Assembly (NCBI GenBank): GCA_028282485.1
Contig: JANQHU010000374.1
Coordinates: 1-14,186 of the forward strand
Source of the DNA: Bacillota bacterium
GTDB taxonomy: Bacteria > Bacillota > UBA4882 > UBA8346
Reading direction: 5' to 3'
Length of the DNA stretch: 14,186 nucleotides
The notes beneath the pieces are model-generated. The model searched no databases and had not been told where the DNA came from. It worked only from the letters and a program-made list of their open reading frames with translations. Below, in pieces: positions 7,054-13,880 of this stretch (its first letter is position 1; each line of letters begins with the position of its first letter). A program made the translations under genes and the position numbers.

Positions 7054-8973
7054 TCACTCTTCGACTGCCTCAGTATAAAGAATAATTTGGGTGGTTTCCG
7101 GGATTTTGAAGCCCGGTTTGGGGAGCTGATCATAGACCCGTTTTCCGGTGCCGACTATACGGTATTCCAGTTTGGCCTTTCTCAAAAGGCTGATGGCTTC
7201 AGCTAAGGGACGCCCCGAGATATCCGGCACTAATTTTTCTTTGGCGATAATTTGTTCCAGCATCTCTGCTTCATACTTGGGTTTCACTTTCAAATAACGG
7301 AGTACATCCCGAAAGATATTTCCCATTACCGGTGCCGCAATTACTCCCCCGTAACGAATTGGGGAATTAGGTTCATCCAAAATAACTACGGCTACTACCT
7401 GGGGATTATCCGCTGGAGCAAAAGCTACAAAAGAAGCGATAATTTGTTTATAGCCCCGTTGGCCGACAACTACTTTTTGGGCGGTAGCGGTTTTGCCGGC
7501 AATGCGGTATCCCGCCAGATAAGCCCTATTTCCGGAACCATTAGTAACTACGGATTTTAATAAATCGACCATGGTCTGAGAGGTTTTGGGAGAGAGTACT
7601 TGCCTGACTACCTGCCGCTTAAATCTTTTTACCAGCTTTCCTTCCGGGCTAATAACTTCTTTAATTAAGTGGGGTTTTAAAAGATAGCCCCCATTGGCTA
7701 CTGCGGCTACCCCCATTACCAACTGAAGGGGTGTTACCGAAATCCCTTGCCCAAAACCAATGGTCGCCAATTCCACATCTTTGACTTTACTTAAAGGTTG
7801 TAAATAACCGCTAGTCTCCCCAGGAAAATCAACTCCTAAGGGACTGCCAAAGCCAAAAGCCCGAATATACTTATAAAAAGTCTCCTTAGTTAATCTTAAG
7901 GCTAAAGTAACAAAAACCGGATTGCAAGAATTCTCCATGGCACTGGTAAAGTCTTGACTACCATGCCCTCCGGCTTTCCAACACTTTAAGATGCGATCCT
8001 CGACGACAATATGACCCGGATCGAAAAAAGTAGAAGTTAAATTAACTTTTCCTTCTTCTAATGCCGCCGCTGCGGTAAATATTTTAAAACTAGAACCTGG
8101 TTCATACATATCGGAAAACAAAGGATTGCGACGATTCTCCCCGGGAAAATCTTGATACTTATTGGGATCAAACCCCGGGGTGCTGGCCACGGCTAAGATT
8201 TCTCCGTTTCGAGGATCGACGGCTAAGGACATCCCTCTTTTAGAACCAGTTTCTTTGACTGCTTTTTCTAATTCACGCTCAATAATATACTGAATATTTT
8301 GATCAATAGTTAGCTTTAAACTATTCCCCGAGATTGGTGGTAAGTACCGCCGTTCGCCCTGAGGAATATGGTGTCCCGAGGTATCATATTCGGCCAAATC
8401 ACTCCCTGGAACTCCTTTGAGATACTGATCATAATACTTTTCCAAACCCTCTAACCCTTGATTATCAATTCCGGCAATCCCAATTAATTGAGCGGCTAAA
8501 CTTCCTTGGGGATAAAAGCGTTTGGCTTTTTGGCAGATTTCAATCCCCGATAAACGCTGCTCCTTAATTATTTTTCTTAAGGCTACAATTTCCTCATAAT
8601 TAACTTGGCGTTTGACCCAGACAAAAGAAGCTTTTTTAGTTAAGGATTTCCGTAACCGATTAGGATCCAGAGTCAAAATACTACTGATAATCTCGGCTGT
8701 CTTTACCGGATTGTTTATTTCCGCGGGTACTGCATAGACACAATCAGCATCAATGCTAATGGCTAGCTCATTGCCTAACCGATCGTAGATAGCTCCTCTT
8801 TTTGGTAATACCTGGACCGCGCGAAACCGTTGAATCTCCGCCAAATTCTTTAAATGCCCCGCCGTAAAAACCTGCAGATAAACCAGACGCAAAACCAAGT
8901 AACTGCCAAAAACCAAAACTATGATCATTAAAGCTACAATCCGTTTCCTGGTCATACTCTTGTTCTGGGCCAA
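7054..8973 (-). CDS. spoVD: Class B penicillin-binding protein with PASTA domain (SpoVD/FtsI type transpeptidase)
   Basis: A membrane-anchored D,D-transpeptidase that cross-links glycan made by a SEDS partner, presumably the FtsW encoded downstream. Its 639 residues comprise a short cytoplasmic tail, one membrane segment at about 12-33, the class B dimerisation domain with RGAIYDRLGNELA at 59-71, and the transpeptidase domain. There the catalytic motif is S294-S-F-K297 in EPGSSFKIF and the SxN motif is S349-C-N351. A single C-terminal PASTA domain spans about 579-636. The third motif reads K494-T-A496 (AGKTATAQK) where KTG is standard. The start is TTG at 8973 with GGAGG 8 bases upstream; the internal ATG six codons on lacks such a site. 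One PASTA repeat is typical of SpoVD, but as the only class B PBP in the cluster it may serve vegetative division, so the symbol is tentative. Confidence 0.9.
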   Translation of the reverse strand: MAQNKSMTRKRIVALMIIVLVFGSYLVLRLVYLQVFTAGHLKNLAEIQRFRAVQVLPKRGAIYDRLGNELAISIDADCVYAVPAEINNPVKTAEIISSILTLDPNRLRKSLTKKASFVWVKRQVNYEEIVALRKIIKEQRLSGIEICQKAKRFYPQGSLAAQLIGIAGIDNQGLEGLEKYYDQYLKGVPGSDLAEYDTSGHHIPQGERRYLPPISGNSLKLTIDQNIQYIIERELEKAVKETGSKRGMSLAVDPRNGEILAVASTPGFDPNKYQDFPGENRRNPLFSDMYEPGSSFKIFTAAAALEEGKVNLTSTFFDPGHIVVEDRILKCWKAGGHGSQDFTSAMENSCNPVFVTLALRLTKETFYKYIRAFGFGSPLGVDFPGETSGYLQPLSKVKDVELATIGFGQGISVTPLQLVMGVAAVANGGYLLKPHLIKEVISPEGKLVKRFKRQVVRQVLSPKTSQTMVDLLKSVVTNGSGNRAYLAGYRIAGKTATAQKVVVGQRGYKQIIASFVAFAPADNPQVVAVVILDEPNSPIRYGGVIAAPVMGNIFRDVLRYLKVKPKYEAEMLEQIIAKEKLVPDISGRPLAEAISLLRKAKLEYRIVGTGKRVYDQLPKPGFKIPETTQIILYTEAVEE

Positions 8974-9038
8974 CTACTTATCCTCCGTACTCTGGCTTTA
9001 TTTTTTTAATTCATAAATAAGGCTCTACCAGTAATCAA

Positions 9039-9068
9039 TATATAAGAAACAGCCCGAAAATATATCAA
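9039..9068 (-). promoter_or_regulatory. Possible internal promoter before the PBP gene
   Basis: On the minus strand TTGATA (9063-9068) and TATATA (9039-9044) are separated by 18 bases; shifting by one gives TTATAT with 17. They lie in the 128-bp gap between ftsL and the PBP gene, about 65 bp before the PBP start. The hexamers are close to sigma-A consensus, but the region is AT-rich, so chance is a real alternative. No terminator is visible in the gap, so this would add to read-through from mraZ. Confidence 0.35.
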
Positions 9069-9101
9069 GAATATATTTATTTTTTTAAAGAACTTTTTCT
9101 C

Positions 9102-9590
9102 TTAAGGATTATCCGCTAGCGCTGTTTGGCTTTTTCCTAAAAAATTAGCTACCTGCTTCCAAAAAGATACTTTCGGTTGGGCTGCCGACTCGCTAACCGC
9201 TACAGGTTTTTGATCCCTCGATATCTCCTGGACGCTTTTATCAGTTACTACATACTGATAATCATTATCTTGGGCCACTTTCATCTGTAATTTTTCTTGA
9301 GCCCGGCTATAAACTCCTTTAATAGAATCCAGAGAAGCAATCTCCAATTTGGTTTGCAAGATCTGCCGATCCACATCAGCTAACATATTTTGCATTGCTA
9401 TCACTTGATAATGCTGCTGTAGCACTCCCGCTTGTAAAATCAAATTAATGCTAATTAAAAGCATTAGGCAAACCCCAACTTTTACTAAAGAATGGATTTT
9501 ATATTTTCTATTTTTGATAGTTATGGTTTTATATATTTTTTGTTTTCTAGTTTCCCCTTGGCCAAAGTATTCTTTTTTTGCTAACATCAT
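9102..9590 (-). CDS. ftsL: Cell division protein FtsL (bitopic, coiled-coil)
   Basis: FtsL is a small bitopic divisome protein that binds DivIC/FtsB and helps activate the septal SEDS-PBP pair. Primary sequence in the family is poorly conserved, so the call rests on architecture and position between rsmH and the PBP gene. The protein (162 residues from this start) has a basic cytoplasmic tail, one hydrophobic segment near residues 35-54 (VKVGVCLMLLISINLILQAG), then a heptad-like helical stretch to about residue 115. A Ser/Ala/Pro-containing tail of about 45 residues follows. I chose ATG at 9590, 9 bases after GGAAGG. The upstream in-frame TTG at 9596 sits only 3 bases from that site and is less likely; ATG at 9587 is also possible. 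The gene lies 30 bp after rsmH. I see no truncation. Confidence 0.8.
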   Translation of the reverse strand: MMLAKKEYFGQGETRKQKIYKTITIKNRKYKIHSLVKVGVCLMLLISINLILQAGVLQQHYQVIAMQNMLADVDRQILQTKLEIASLDSIKGVYSRAQEKLQMKVAQDNDYQYVVTDKSVQEISRDQKPVAVSESAAQPKVSFWKQVANFLGKSQTALADNP

Positions 9591-9596
9591 CGTCAA

Positions 9597-9607
9597 ACAC
9601 CTTCCTT
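9597..9607 (-). promoter_or_regulatory. Ribosome binding site that fixes the ftsL start
   Basis: AAGGAAGGTGT on the minus strand is identical to the 11 bases before murE (6914-6924). In murE seven bases separate it from the start codon; here six bases separate it from ATG 9590, while TTG 9596 would follow it directly. This supports ATG 9590. Confidence 0.6.
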
Positions 9608-9626
9608 AAATAAAATTATCCTTAAT

Positions 9627-10565
9627 TTAGTATTTTTCGGCCACTCTTAACTTTGCACTCCGTGCTCGTTTGTTTTTTTCTGTTTCTGTTTTTGAAGGCA
9701 CAATGGGACGTTTGGTAACTATTTTTAATTCTCCGGCCATATTACATTTACAGACGGGAAAATTTTTAGGGCAACGACAGATTTTCACTAAATCATTAAA
9801 GGTATTTTTGACAATTCGATCTTCTAAGGAATGAAATGAAATCACCGCTAACCGCCCTGCCGACTTTAAGAGACCCACAGTATCGTTTAAAACTCTTTGT
9901 AAATACTCTAATTCGTGATTGACGGCGATACGTAAGGCTTGAAAACTACGTCTAGCTGGGTTAGGACCGCTTCTCCGGGCCGCTGCCGGAATTGCTTCTT
10001 TGATAATGGCGGCTAATTCTCCGGTAGTTTCAATATATTGATCCCGACGATGTTTTTCAATAAACTGAGCGATTCTTTTACTCCAACGTTCTTCACCGTA
10101 TTCCCAGAAAATGCGAGTCAATTCTTCTACGGAAGCAGTATTGACTAAATGGGCTGCCGAAAAAGGATTGGACCGATCCATTCTCATATCTAAGGGCGCA
10201 TCATTTTGATAACTAAAGCCACGTTTTTTCTCATCTAATTGATGGGAAGAAACTCCCAGATCAAAAAGAATACCATCAATTTGGGCAATATTTTGCTCCT
10301 TTAAAACCGAGGGCAAATTAACAAAATTTCTTTTGATTAATTTCACTTTTGCTTTTACATCCTGTAATCTTTCCGCAGCGGCTATTAATGCTTCTTCATC
10401 TTGGTCAAGACCAATTAAAAATCCTGCTTCATTAAGCTGCGACGCAATCCTTGCAGCATGACCTCCTCCGCCAACAGTAGCATCTACATAGATACCATTA
10501 GCCTTTATATTTAAATTTAAAATAGTTTCCTCTAATAAAACTGACTCATGGTAAAACCCACTCAC
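9627..10565 (-). CDS. rsmH: 16S rRNA (cytosine(1402)-N(4))-methyltransferase RsmH
   Basis: RsmH (formerly MraW) is the SAM-dependent methyltransferase that N4-methylates C1402 in the decoding region of 16S rRNA. Of 312 residues, the SAM-binding loop DATVGGGGHAARI is at 28-40, FDLGVSSHQLDE at 101-112 and PLDMRMD at 124-130. NPARRSFQALRIAVNHEL is at 202-219 and ISFHSLEDRIVK at 242-253. A Cys cluster CRCPKNFPVCKC at 264-275 is typical of the family. The start needs choosing. GTG at 10574 lies inside the GAGGTG ribosome binding site, so I place the start at GTG 10565, eight bases downstream of GAGG, giving VSGFYHESVLLEE like other RsmH N-termini. It follows mraZ in the standard order. Confidence 0.95.
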   Translation of the reverse strand: MSGFYHESVLLEETILNLNIKANGIYVDATVGGGGHAARIASQLNEAGFLIGLDQDEEALIAAAERLQDVKAKVKLIKRNFVNLPSVLKEQNIAQIDGILFDLGVSSHQLDEKKRGFSYQNDAPLDMRMDRSNPFSAAHLVNTASVEELTRIFWEYGEERWSKRIAQFIEKHRRDQYIETTGELAAIIKEAIPAAARRSGPNPARRSFQALRIAVNHELEYLQRVLNDTVGLLKSAGRLAVISFHSLEDRIVKNTFNDLVKICRCPKNFPVCKCNMAGELKIVTKRPIVPSKTETEKNKRARSAKLRVAEKY

Positions 10566-10571
10566 AACCAG

Positions 10572-10577
10572 CACCTC
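10572..10577 (-). promoter_or_regulatory. Ribosome binding site that fixes the rsmH start
   Basis: GAGGTG on the minus strand contains the most upstream in-frame GTG of rsmH (10574), so that codon cannot be the start and also be served by this site. GTG at 10565 is eight bases from GAGG, a normal spacing. Confidence 0.7.
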
Positions 10578-10600
10578 AAATCAATTTCCCAGATAATTTA

Positions 10601-11032
10601 TTAAATGCCAATATTGACAATGGTTTCGGCAATAGCTTCATAAGACTCATTTGCCTTAACTGCATATGCTTCCCAAGCTTCCTTAGACCAAATCTCCACT
10701 TTAGTAGAAACTCCAATGACAAAAACATCCTTTTCAATTTTGGCATGCTCTCGTAATTTTTGCGAGATCACCACTCTACCTTGTTTATCAAGCTCGGCCT
10801 CTACCGCCCCGGAAAAAAATAACCTGACGAAAGAACGGGTATCCGCGTGGGAAGTAGGTAGTTCACGCACTTTTTCTTCGAGTATCTTCCATTGAACTAA
10901 TGGATAGACAAACAAACAATTATCAAGCCCTCGGGTAACAATAAATTTTTCGCCGAGATCTTCCCGGAACTTAGCCGGAATAATCATTCGTCCTTTTTCG
11001 TCTAAAGAGTGTTGATACTCACCCATAAACAT
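10601..11032 (-). CDS. mraZ: Transcriptional regulator MraZ
   Basis: MraZ is an AbrB-fold DNA-binding protein that forms a ring-like oligomer and controls its own dcw cluster, as repressor in enterobacteria and as activator in mollicutes. The 143 residues match the family and contain both duplicated SpoVT/AbrB-like repeats, each with its DxxxR motif: SLDEKGRMIIPAKFRE at about 9-24 and ELDKQGRVVISQKLRE at about 80-95. The start MFMGEYQH is typical. ATG at 11032 is 9 bases after GAGGAG; the second ATG two codons on is too far from it. It is the first gene of the minus-strand cluster. A set of GTGG boxes 62-106 bp upstream of its start is the probable autoregulatory operator. Confidence 0.96.
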   Translation of the reverse strand: MFMGEYQHSLDEKGRMIIPAKFREDLGEKFIVTRGLDNCLFVYPLVQWKILEEKVRELPTSHADTRSFVRLFFSGAVEAELDKQGRVVISQKLREHAKIEKDVFVIGVSTKVEIWSKEAWEAYAVKANESYEAIAETIVNIGI

Positions 11033-11093
11033 TAGCTAAAACTCCTCAAAAGCGGCGTTATCCTTGTGTTTACCCCGTCTTCCCTTTAGCACA

Positions 11094-11138
11094 CCACTTT
11101 TTTTATAAATCCAACCACTACACTCCACTTACAACCAC
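11094..11138 (-). promoter_or_regulatory. MraZ-binding repeats (operator) upstream of mraZ
   Basis: On the minus strand GTGG occurs at 11138-11135, 11128-11125 and 11118-11115, exactly 10 bp apart (one helical turn), then again at 11097-11094, 21 bp from the third. The first and last are AAAGTGG. Regular AAAGTG or TGGG boxes with about 10-bp periodicity are the known MraZ targets in mollicutes and enterobacteria. An AT element TTTATA (11104-11109, minus strand) lies between boxes three and four and could be the -10. Only a poor -35 (TTGTAA, 19 bases upstream) accompanies it, which would fit a promoter that MraZ helps or blocks. Repeats and spacing are seen; MraZ binding is inferred. Confidence 0.75.
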
Positions 11139-11226
11139 TTTCACCCTTCTATTCTCCATTATCGGCAGATTTCCTTTTTTAACTAAGATTTTTTTGTTAA
11201 CTATCAGCAAACTTTTTCATCAAAAT

Positions 11227-11255
11227 TTTACAAGGAGCACATCTTATGATAAAAT
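11227..11255 (+). promoter_or_regulatory. Sigma-A-type extended -10 promoter for the glycosyltransferase operon
   Basis: TTTACA (11227-11232) and TAAAAT (11250-11255) are separated by exactly 17 bases. TG at 11247-11248 one base before the -10 makes an extended -10 element (TGATAAAAT). The promoter lies 34 bp before the chosen start of the first glycosyltransferase gene and reads away from mraZ. It is the best promoter match in the window. Confidence 0.75.
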
Positions 11256-11272
11256 AAAAGCATTTCAACAAA

Positions 11273-11278
11273 GGGGAG
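11273..11278 (+). promoter_or_regulatory. Ribosome binding site that decides the first glycosyltransferase start
   Basis: GGGGAG ends one base before ATG 11280, too close for initiation, and ten bases before ATG 11289, which is normal. The protein therefore probably starts MDKKKDIAAI. Confidence 0.6.
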
Positions 11279-11288
11279 CATGCTTTTA

Positions 11289-12224
11289 ATGGACAAAAAA
11301 AAAGATATAGCAGCCATTATTGTCACTTATCGAACCAAAAAACTATTAAAAACTTGCCTTACGTCTTTAATTAACGATCTGTCAAACTCTAAGTTAGCCG
11401 GAGAAATCATTGTGGTTGACAATGCCTCCGAAGATGGCACTGTGGAAATGATTCAAAAGGAGTTTCCTTTTGTCTATTTAATTGCTAATAAAAAAAATTT
11501 TGGCCCTGCCAAAGCTTTTAACCAAGGAATTTCAGCAGGGCTTGCCAAAGCAGATTGTCTACTCCTAGCGAACAGTGATATTGAAATAATTCCAGGGACT
11601 CTGGCAACTATGTGGGGCTATTTACAGAAAAACTCAAAAATAGCCGGAGTTAATGGCCCTTTACTAAACGAGGATCATACCCGGCAATTTACCAAGACTC
11701 ATATCTGGTGTTTCTGGCGCCCTAATTTAAAAAAAGAATTCCGGACCGAGTTTATCGGTACTACTTTTGCCATGATTCGGAAAGAGGCTTTTTGTGAAGT
11801 CGGTGGTTATGATGAAAACTATTATTTTTATAACGAAGATCTCGACTGGGCTGAAAGAGCCAAACGGGCCCGCTTAGCCTTTCGCTATCTCCCCGGGGCC
11901 CCGGTGGTTCATTTTTTAAGTAAAGGTAGCTCCCAAAACAAGTCCAAGATCCTCCACGAGCTCTACCGAAGCAATCTCTATTATTACAAAAAATTTTACC
12001 GACCCCTGGTTTGGTTGGTTTTCCTAATAATGAAATTTGAAATCATGCAAAAAATCTCTTTACTTAAAAAAAGATTTCTGACTGAATCCACTCTAGATCC
12101 GGACGCAAAAAGTAATCTTGAAACGCAAATCTATGATTTGCAAATTGCTCGAGATAAGATGCGGATTGAATTTCGTACTAAACGGTCTCCGGCAGTTCCG
12201 TTTTGGGAGGAAAAAAGAAAATGA
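11289..12224 (+). CDS. Family 2 glycosyltransferase (WbbL/rhamnosyltransferase-like)
   Basis: A GT-A-fold inverting glycosyltransferase of family 2, expected to move a sugar from a nucleotide donor to a cell-surface glycan precursor on the cytoplasmic face of the membrane. Of 311 residues, IAAIIVTYRTKKLLKTCLTS at 7-26 is the nucleotide-binding start and IIVVDNASEDGTV at 40-52 follows. LLLANSDIEI at 91-100 is the metal-binding DxD-type site (NSD), and YFYNEDLDWAERAKRA at 179-194 holds the catalytic-base region (ED). This NSD plus NEDLDW pattern is typical of WbbL-type rhamnosyltransferases; the actual sugar cannot be read from sequence. A hydrophobic stretch at about 239-249 may anchor it to the membrane. 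I chose ATG 11289, 10 bases after GGAG; ATG 11280 lies 1 base after it. The stop overlaps the next start (ATGA), so the two genes are coupled. It runs divergently from mraZ. Confidence 0.88.
   Translation: MDKKKDIAAIIVTYRTKKLLKTCLTSLINDLSNSKLAGEIIVVDNASEDGTVEMIQKEFPFVYLIANKKNFGPAKAFNQGISAGLAKADCLLLANSDIEIIPGTLATMWGYLQKNSKIAGVNGPLLNEDHTRQFTKTHIWCFWRPNLKKEFRTEFIGTTFAMIRKEAFCEVGGYDENYYFYNEDLDWAERAKRARLAFRYLPGAPVVHFLSKGSSQNKSKILHELYRSNLYYYKKFYRPLVWLVFLIMKFEIMQKISLLKKRFLTESTLDPDAKSNLETQIYDLQIARDKMRIEFRTKRSPAVPFWEEKRK
12205..12210 (+). promoter_or_regulatory. Ribosome binding site of the StrF-like gene, inside the upstream gene
   Basis: GGGAGG with 10 bases to ATG 12221. A TTG at 12203 opens the same frame but overlaps this site, so it is not the start. 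Confidence 0.65.
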
Positions 12225-13021
12225 AACCCCCTAATAATAATTTCAAAACTAATCGAGAATTAAATCCTCAAAAAGTAGCTTTTATCAGCTGTATTAACGA
12301 CGAAGCCCTTTACCAACGCTGCCGTCAATATATTGAGGAATTAGTCATTCCTCCCGGAATTAATATTGAATTCAAAGAAATTCGGGGTGCTAAAGGGATG
12401 GCTTCCGCCTACAATCAAGCTATTTTAGAATCCACGGCTAAATATAAGGTTTACTTGCATCAGGATACTTTTATTTACCATAAAAATTTAATTTCCGAAA
12501 TCATTAATTGTTTTACTAAATATCCTAAAATCGGGATGTTAGGAGCGGTGGGTGGTACTAAGCTCCCCCCTAGCGGTATTTGGTTTGAAGATGGTTGGCA
12601 TAGTTACGGTAAAGTATGGGAATACCGCCGTCCCGGAATTAAACTACCTTTCCTGCCTTCTTTTAACCAACGGAAAAAACGGCTGGTTCGTTTTCGCCCT
12701 TTTTCCGGAGAATACCAGCCGGTTTTAGTAATTGACGGATTAGTTATGATTACTCAATATGATCTTCCGTGGCGCGAAGACCTTTATGACAGTTTTTTAT
12801 ACTACGAAGGACCCCACTGCCTAGAATTCATCAAAAACGGTTACCAGGTGGCCCTTCCTTATCAAAAGAACCCCTGGTTTATGCACTGGGGACCAGAAAC
12901 AGACCGCACTCCCGAAGAACATCGCAAAATGTGGGAAAAAATTCGTGCCAATTCTCGCCTATTTGTTAGAGAATATGCCGCTTACATTGATAAGGACATT
13001 AAAAATATTCTAAACAACTAA
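12221..13021 (+). CDS. StrF-like GT-A glycosyltransferase domain protein
   Basis: A 266-residue protein resembling the glycosyltransferase-like family typified by streptomycin biosynthesis protein StrF (Pfam Glyco_tranf_2_5). KVAFISCINDEALYQRC at 18-34 replaces the usual IVTYN start of GT2 enzymes. AKGMASAYNQAILES at 57-71, VYLHQDTFI at 77-85 (HQD in place of DxD) and GMLGAVGG at 105-112 follow. VIDGLVMITQ at 170-179, YYEGPHCLEFIKNGYQVALP at 194-213 and FMHWGP at 220-225 complete the family pattern. The biochemical role of the family is poorly known. There is no signal peptide or membrane segment, so it is probably cytoplasmic. GGGAGG at 12205-12210 lies 10 bases before ATG 12221, which overlaps the upstream stop by four bases (ATGA). 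Its partnership with the GT2 enzyme suggests joint work on one glycan. It ends 14 bp from the stop of a convergent small gene. Confidence 0.75.
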   Translation: MKPPNNNFKTNRELNPQKVAFISCINDEALYQRCRQYIEELVIPPGINIEFKEIRGAKGMASAYNQAILESTAKYKVYLHQDTFIYHKNLISEIINCFTKYPKIGMLGAVGGTKLPPSGIWFEDGWHSYGKVWEYRRPGIKLPFLPSFNQRKKRLVRFRPFSGEYQPVLVIDGLVMITQYDLPWREDLYDSFLYYEGPHCLEFIKNGYQVALPYQKNPWFMHWGPETDRTPEEHRKMWEKIRANSRLFVREYAAYIDKDIKNILNN

Positions 13022-13035
13022 TAACGATCCTAGAC

Positions 13036-13230
13036 TCATACTTCATGCTCAGTAAAGAGAAGCTGTTTAAAATTCGCTTCTCTTTCTCGCATTATTTCCG
13101 CAGATTCAGCCACGGTTAAGTTTTCTTGCACTAACAGTTCCGCTAATTCTTCAAAGTATTTTTTCTGGTATTTCACTTCTAATTCTGTAATTTTTTTTAA
13201 TAATTCTTCTTTTTTTTCTAAGGACAACAT
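13036..13230 (-). CDS. Small helical hypothetical protein
   Basis: I do not recognise this 64-residue protein. It is rich in Glu, Lys and Leu and should be almost wholly helical. Residues about 4-36 (EKKEELLKKITELEVKYQKK and on) look like a coiled coil. LTVAESAEIMREREANFKQLL at 38-58 has a helix-turn-helix-like rhythm but no clear domain. There is no signal peptide or membrane segment. The start is ATG 13230, 10 bases after GGAG, with GTG 13233 directly upstream equally usable. It is divergent from the XRE regulator gene and convergent with the StrF-like gene, 14 bp apart and with no terminator between them. Its place beside a repressor makes a regulator-linked protein possible, but nothing proves this. 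Confidence 0.55.
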   Translation of the reverse strand: MLSLEKKEELLKKITELEVKYQKKYFEELAELLVQENLTVAESAEIMREREANFKQLLFTEHEV

Positions 13231-13233
13231 CAC

Positions 13234-13430
13234 TAACCCACTCCCATCCCCTTATTAAATAATAAGCTATTTTGAATATTTATTTTTGTAAATTACACAA
13301 TTTATTAGATTAACGTTTCCATTATAACTAAACACTGAGCTTAAAGCAATATTTTTTTAAGCAATTTGTAAAAACTCATTTACCTTTTTTAAAAAAATGT
13401 TATATTTATGATTATAGGTGGTGTATAATT
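13234..13430. other. Divergent intergenic region with possible XRE operators
   Basis: This AT-rich region separates the small minus-strand gene from the XRE gene. It contains a direct repeat, AAGCAAT at 13344-13350 and 13359-13365 (15 bp apart), that could be operator half-sites. A weak plus-strand promoter, TTTACC (13379-13384) and TATATT (13401-13406) with 16 bases between, lies 25 bp before the XRE start. An operator role is inference only. Confidence 0.3.
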
Positions 13431-13847
13431 TTGAGTGAAATCTTTGCAAGACGTTTAAAAAAAGTCCGCCAACAAAAAGGATGGACTCAAAAGTATTTAG
13501 CCTCCCAATTAGGGATCACTAACGGAGCAGTTTCTGGTTACGAGAGAAGTTATCGGGATCCTGATCTAGAAACTTTAAGTAAAATTGCTTTTTTATTTAA
13601 TGTTTCTACTGATTTTTTATTAGGATTACCCTCCGATCTCCACAAGCAGTTATACGATGGAAACGGAAAAATAGCCGAAGACCTTATTAATTATCTCGGT
13701 ACTAATCCTGAAGCTCCCAGTCAGAACCAGATTACAGCCAATACTTTAGATTTAGCGGTCCGAATCAACCGTCTCCCCAAAAAAATACAACATGTACTTA
13801 CCTCTTTAATTGACAATCTGGAAGAGATTAATCAATTTAATGACTAA
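13431..13847 (+). CDS. XRE-family transcriptional regulator
   Basis: A 138-residue DNA-binding regulator. The N-terminal HTH_3/Cro-C1-type domain spans about 7-65: FARRLKKVRQQKGWTQKYLA starts helix 1 to 2, QLGITNGAVSGYERSYRDPD at 26-45 is the recognition part and LSKIAFLFNVSTDFLLGL at 49-66 closes the five-helix bundle, as in SinR- and phage-repressor-like proteins. The C-terminal half (about 70-138) is helical and unassigned; it may serve for dimerisation or signal sensing. There is no peptidase domain of the LexA/CI type. The start is TTG 13431 with GGTGG about 9 bases upstream; the protein then begins MSEIFARRLKK as expected. It is divergent from the small helical gene, suggesting it controls that gene and itself. 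A strong terminator follows 34 bp after the stop. Confidence 0.85.
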   Translation: MSEIFARRLKKVRQQKGWTQKYLASQLGITNGAVSGYERSYRDPDLETLSKIAFLFNVSTDFLLGLPSDLHKQLYDGNGKIAEDLINYLGTNPEAPSQNQITANTLDLAVRINRLPKKIQHVLTSLIDNLEEINQFND

Positions 13848-13880
13848 AAATCAAATGATTCAATTAACAAAAGAGAAAAG

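Noticed and set aside
9591..9596. TTG at 9596 as start of ftsL
   Set aside because: It is only three bases from GGAAGG; ATG 9590 fits better and matches the spacing seen at murE.
12203..12220. TTG at 12203 as start of the StrF-like gene
   Set aside because: It overlaps the GGGAGG ribosome binding site, while ATG 12221 has correct spacing and the typical ATGA overlap.
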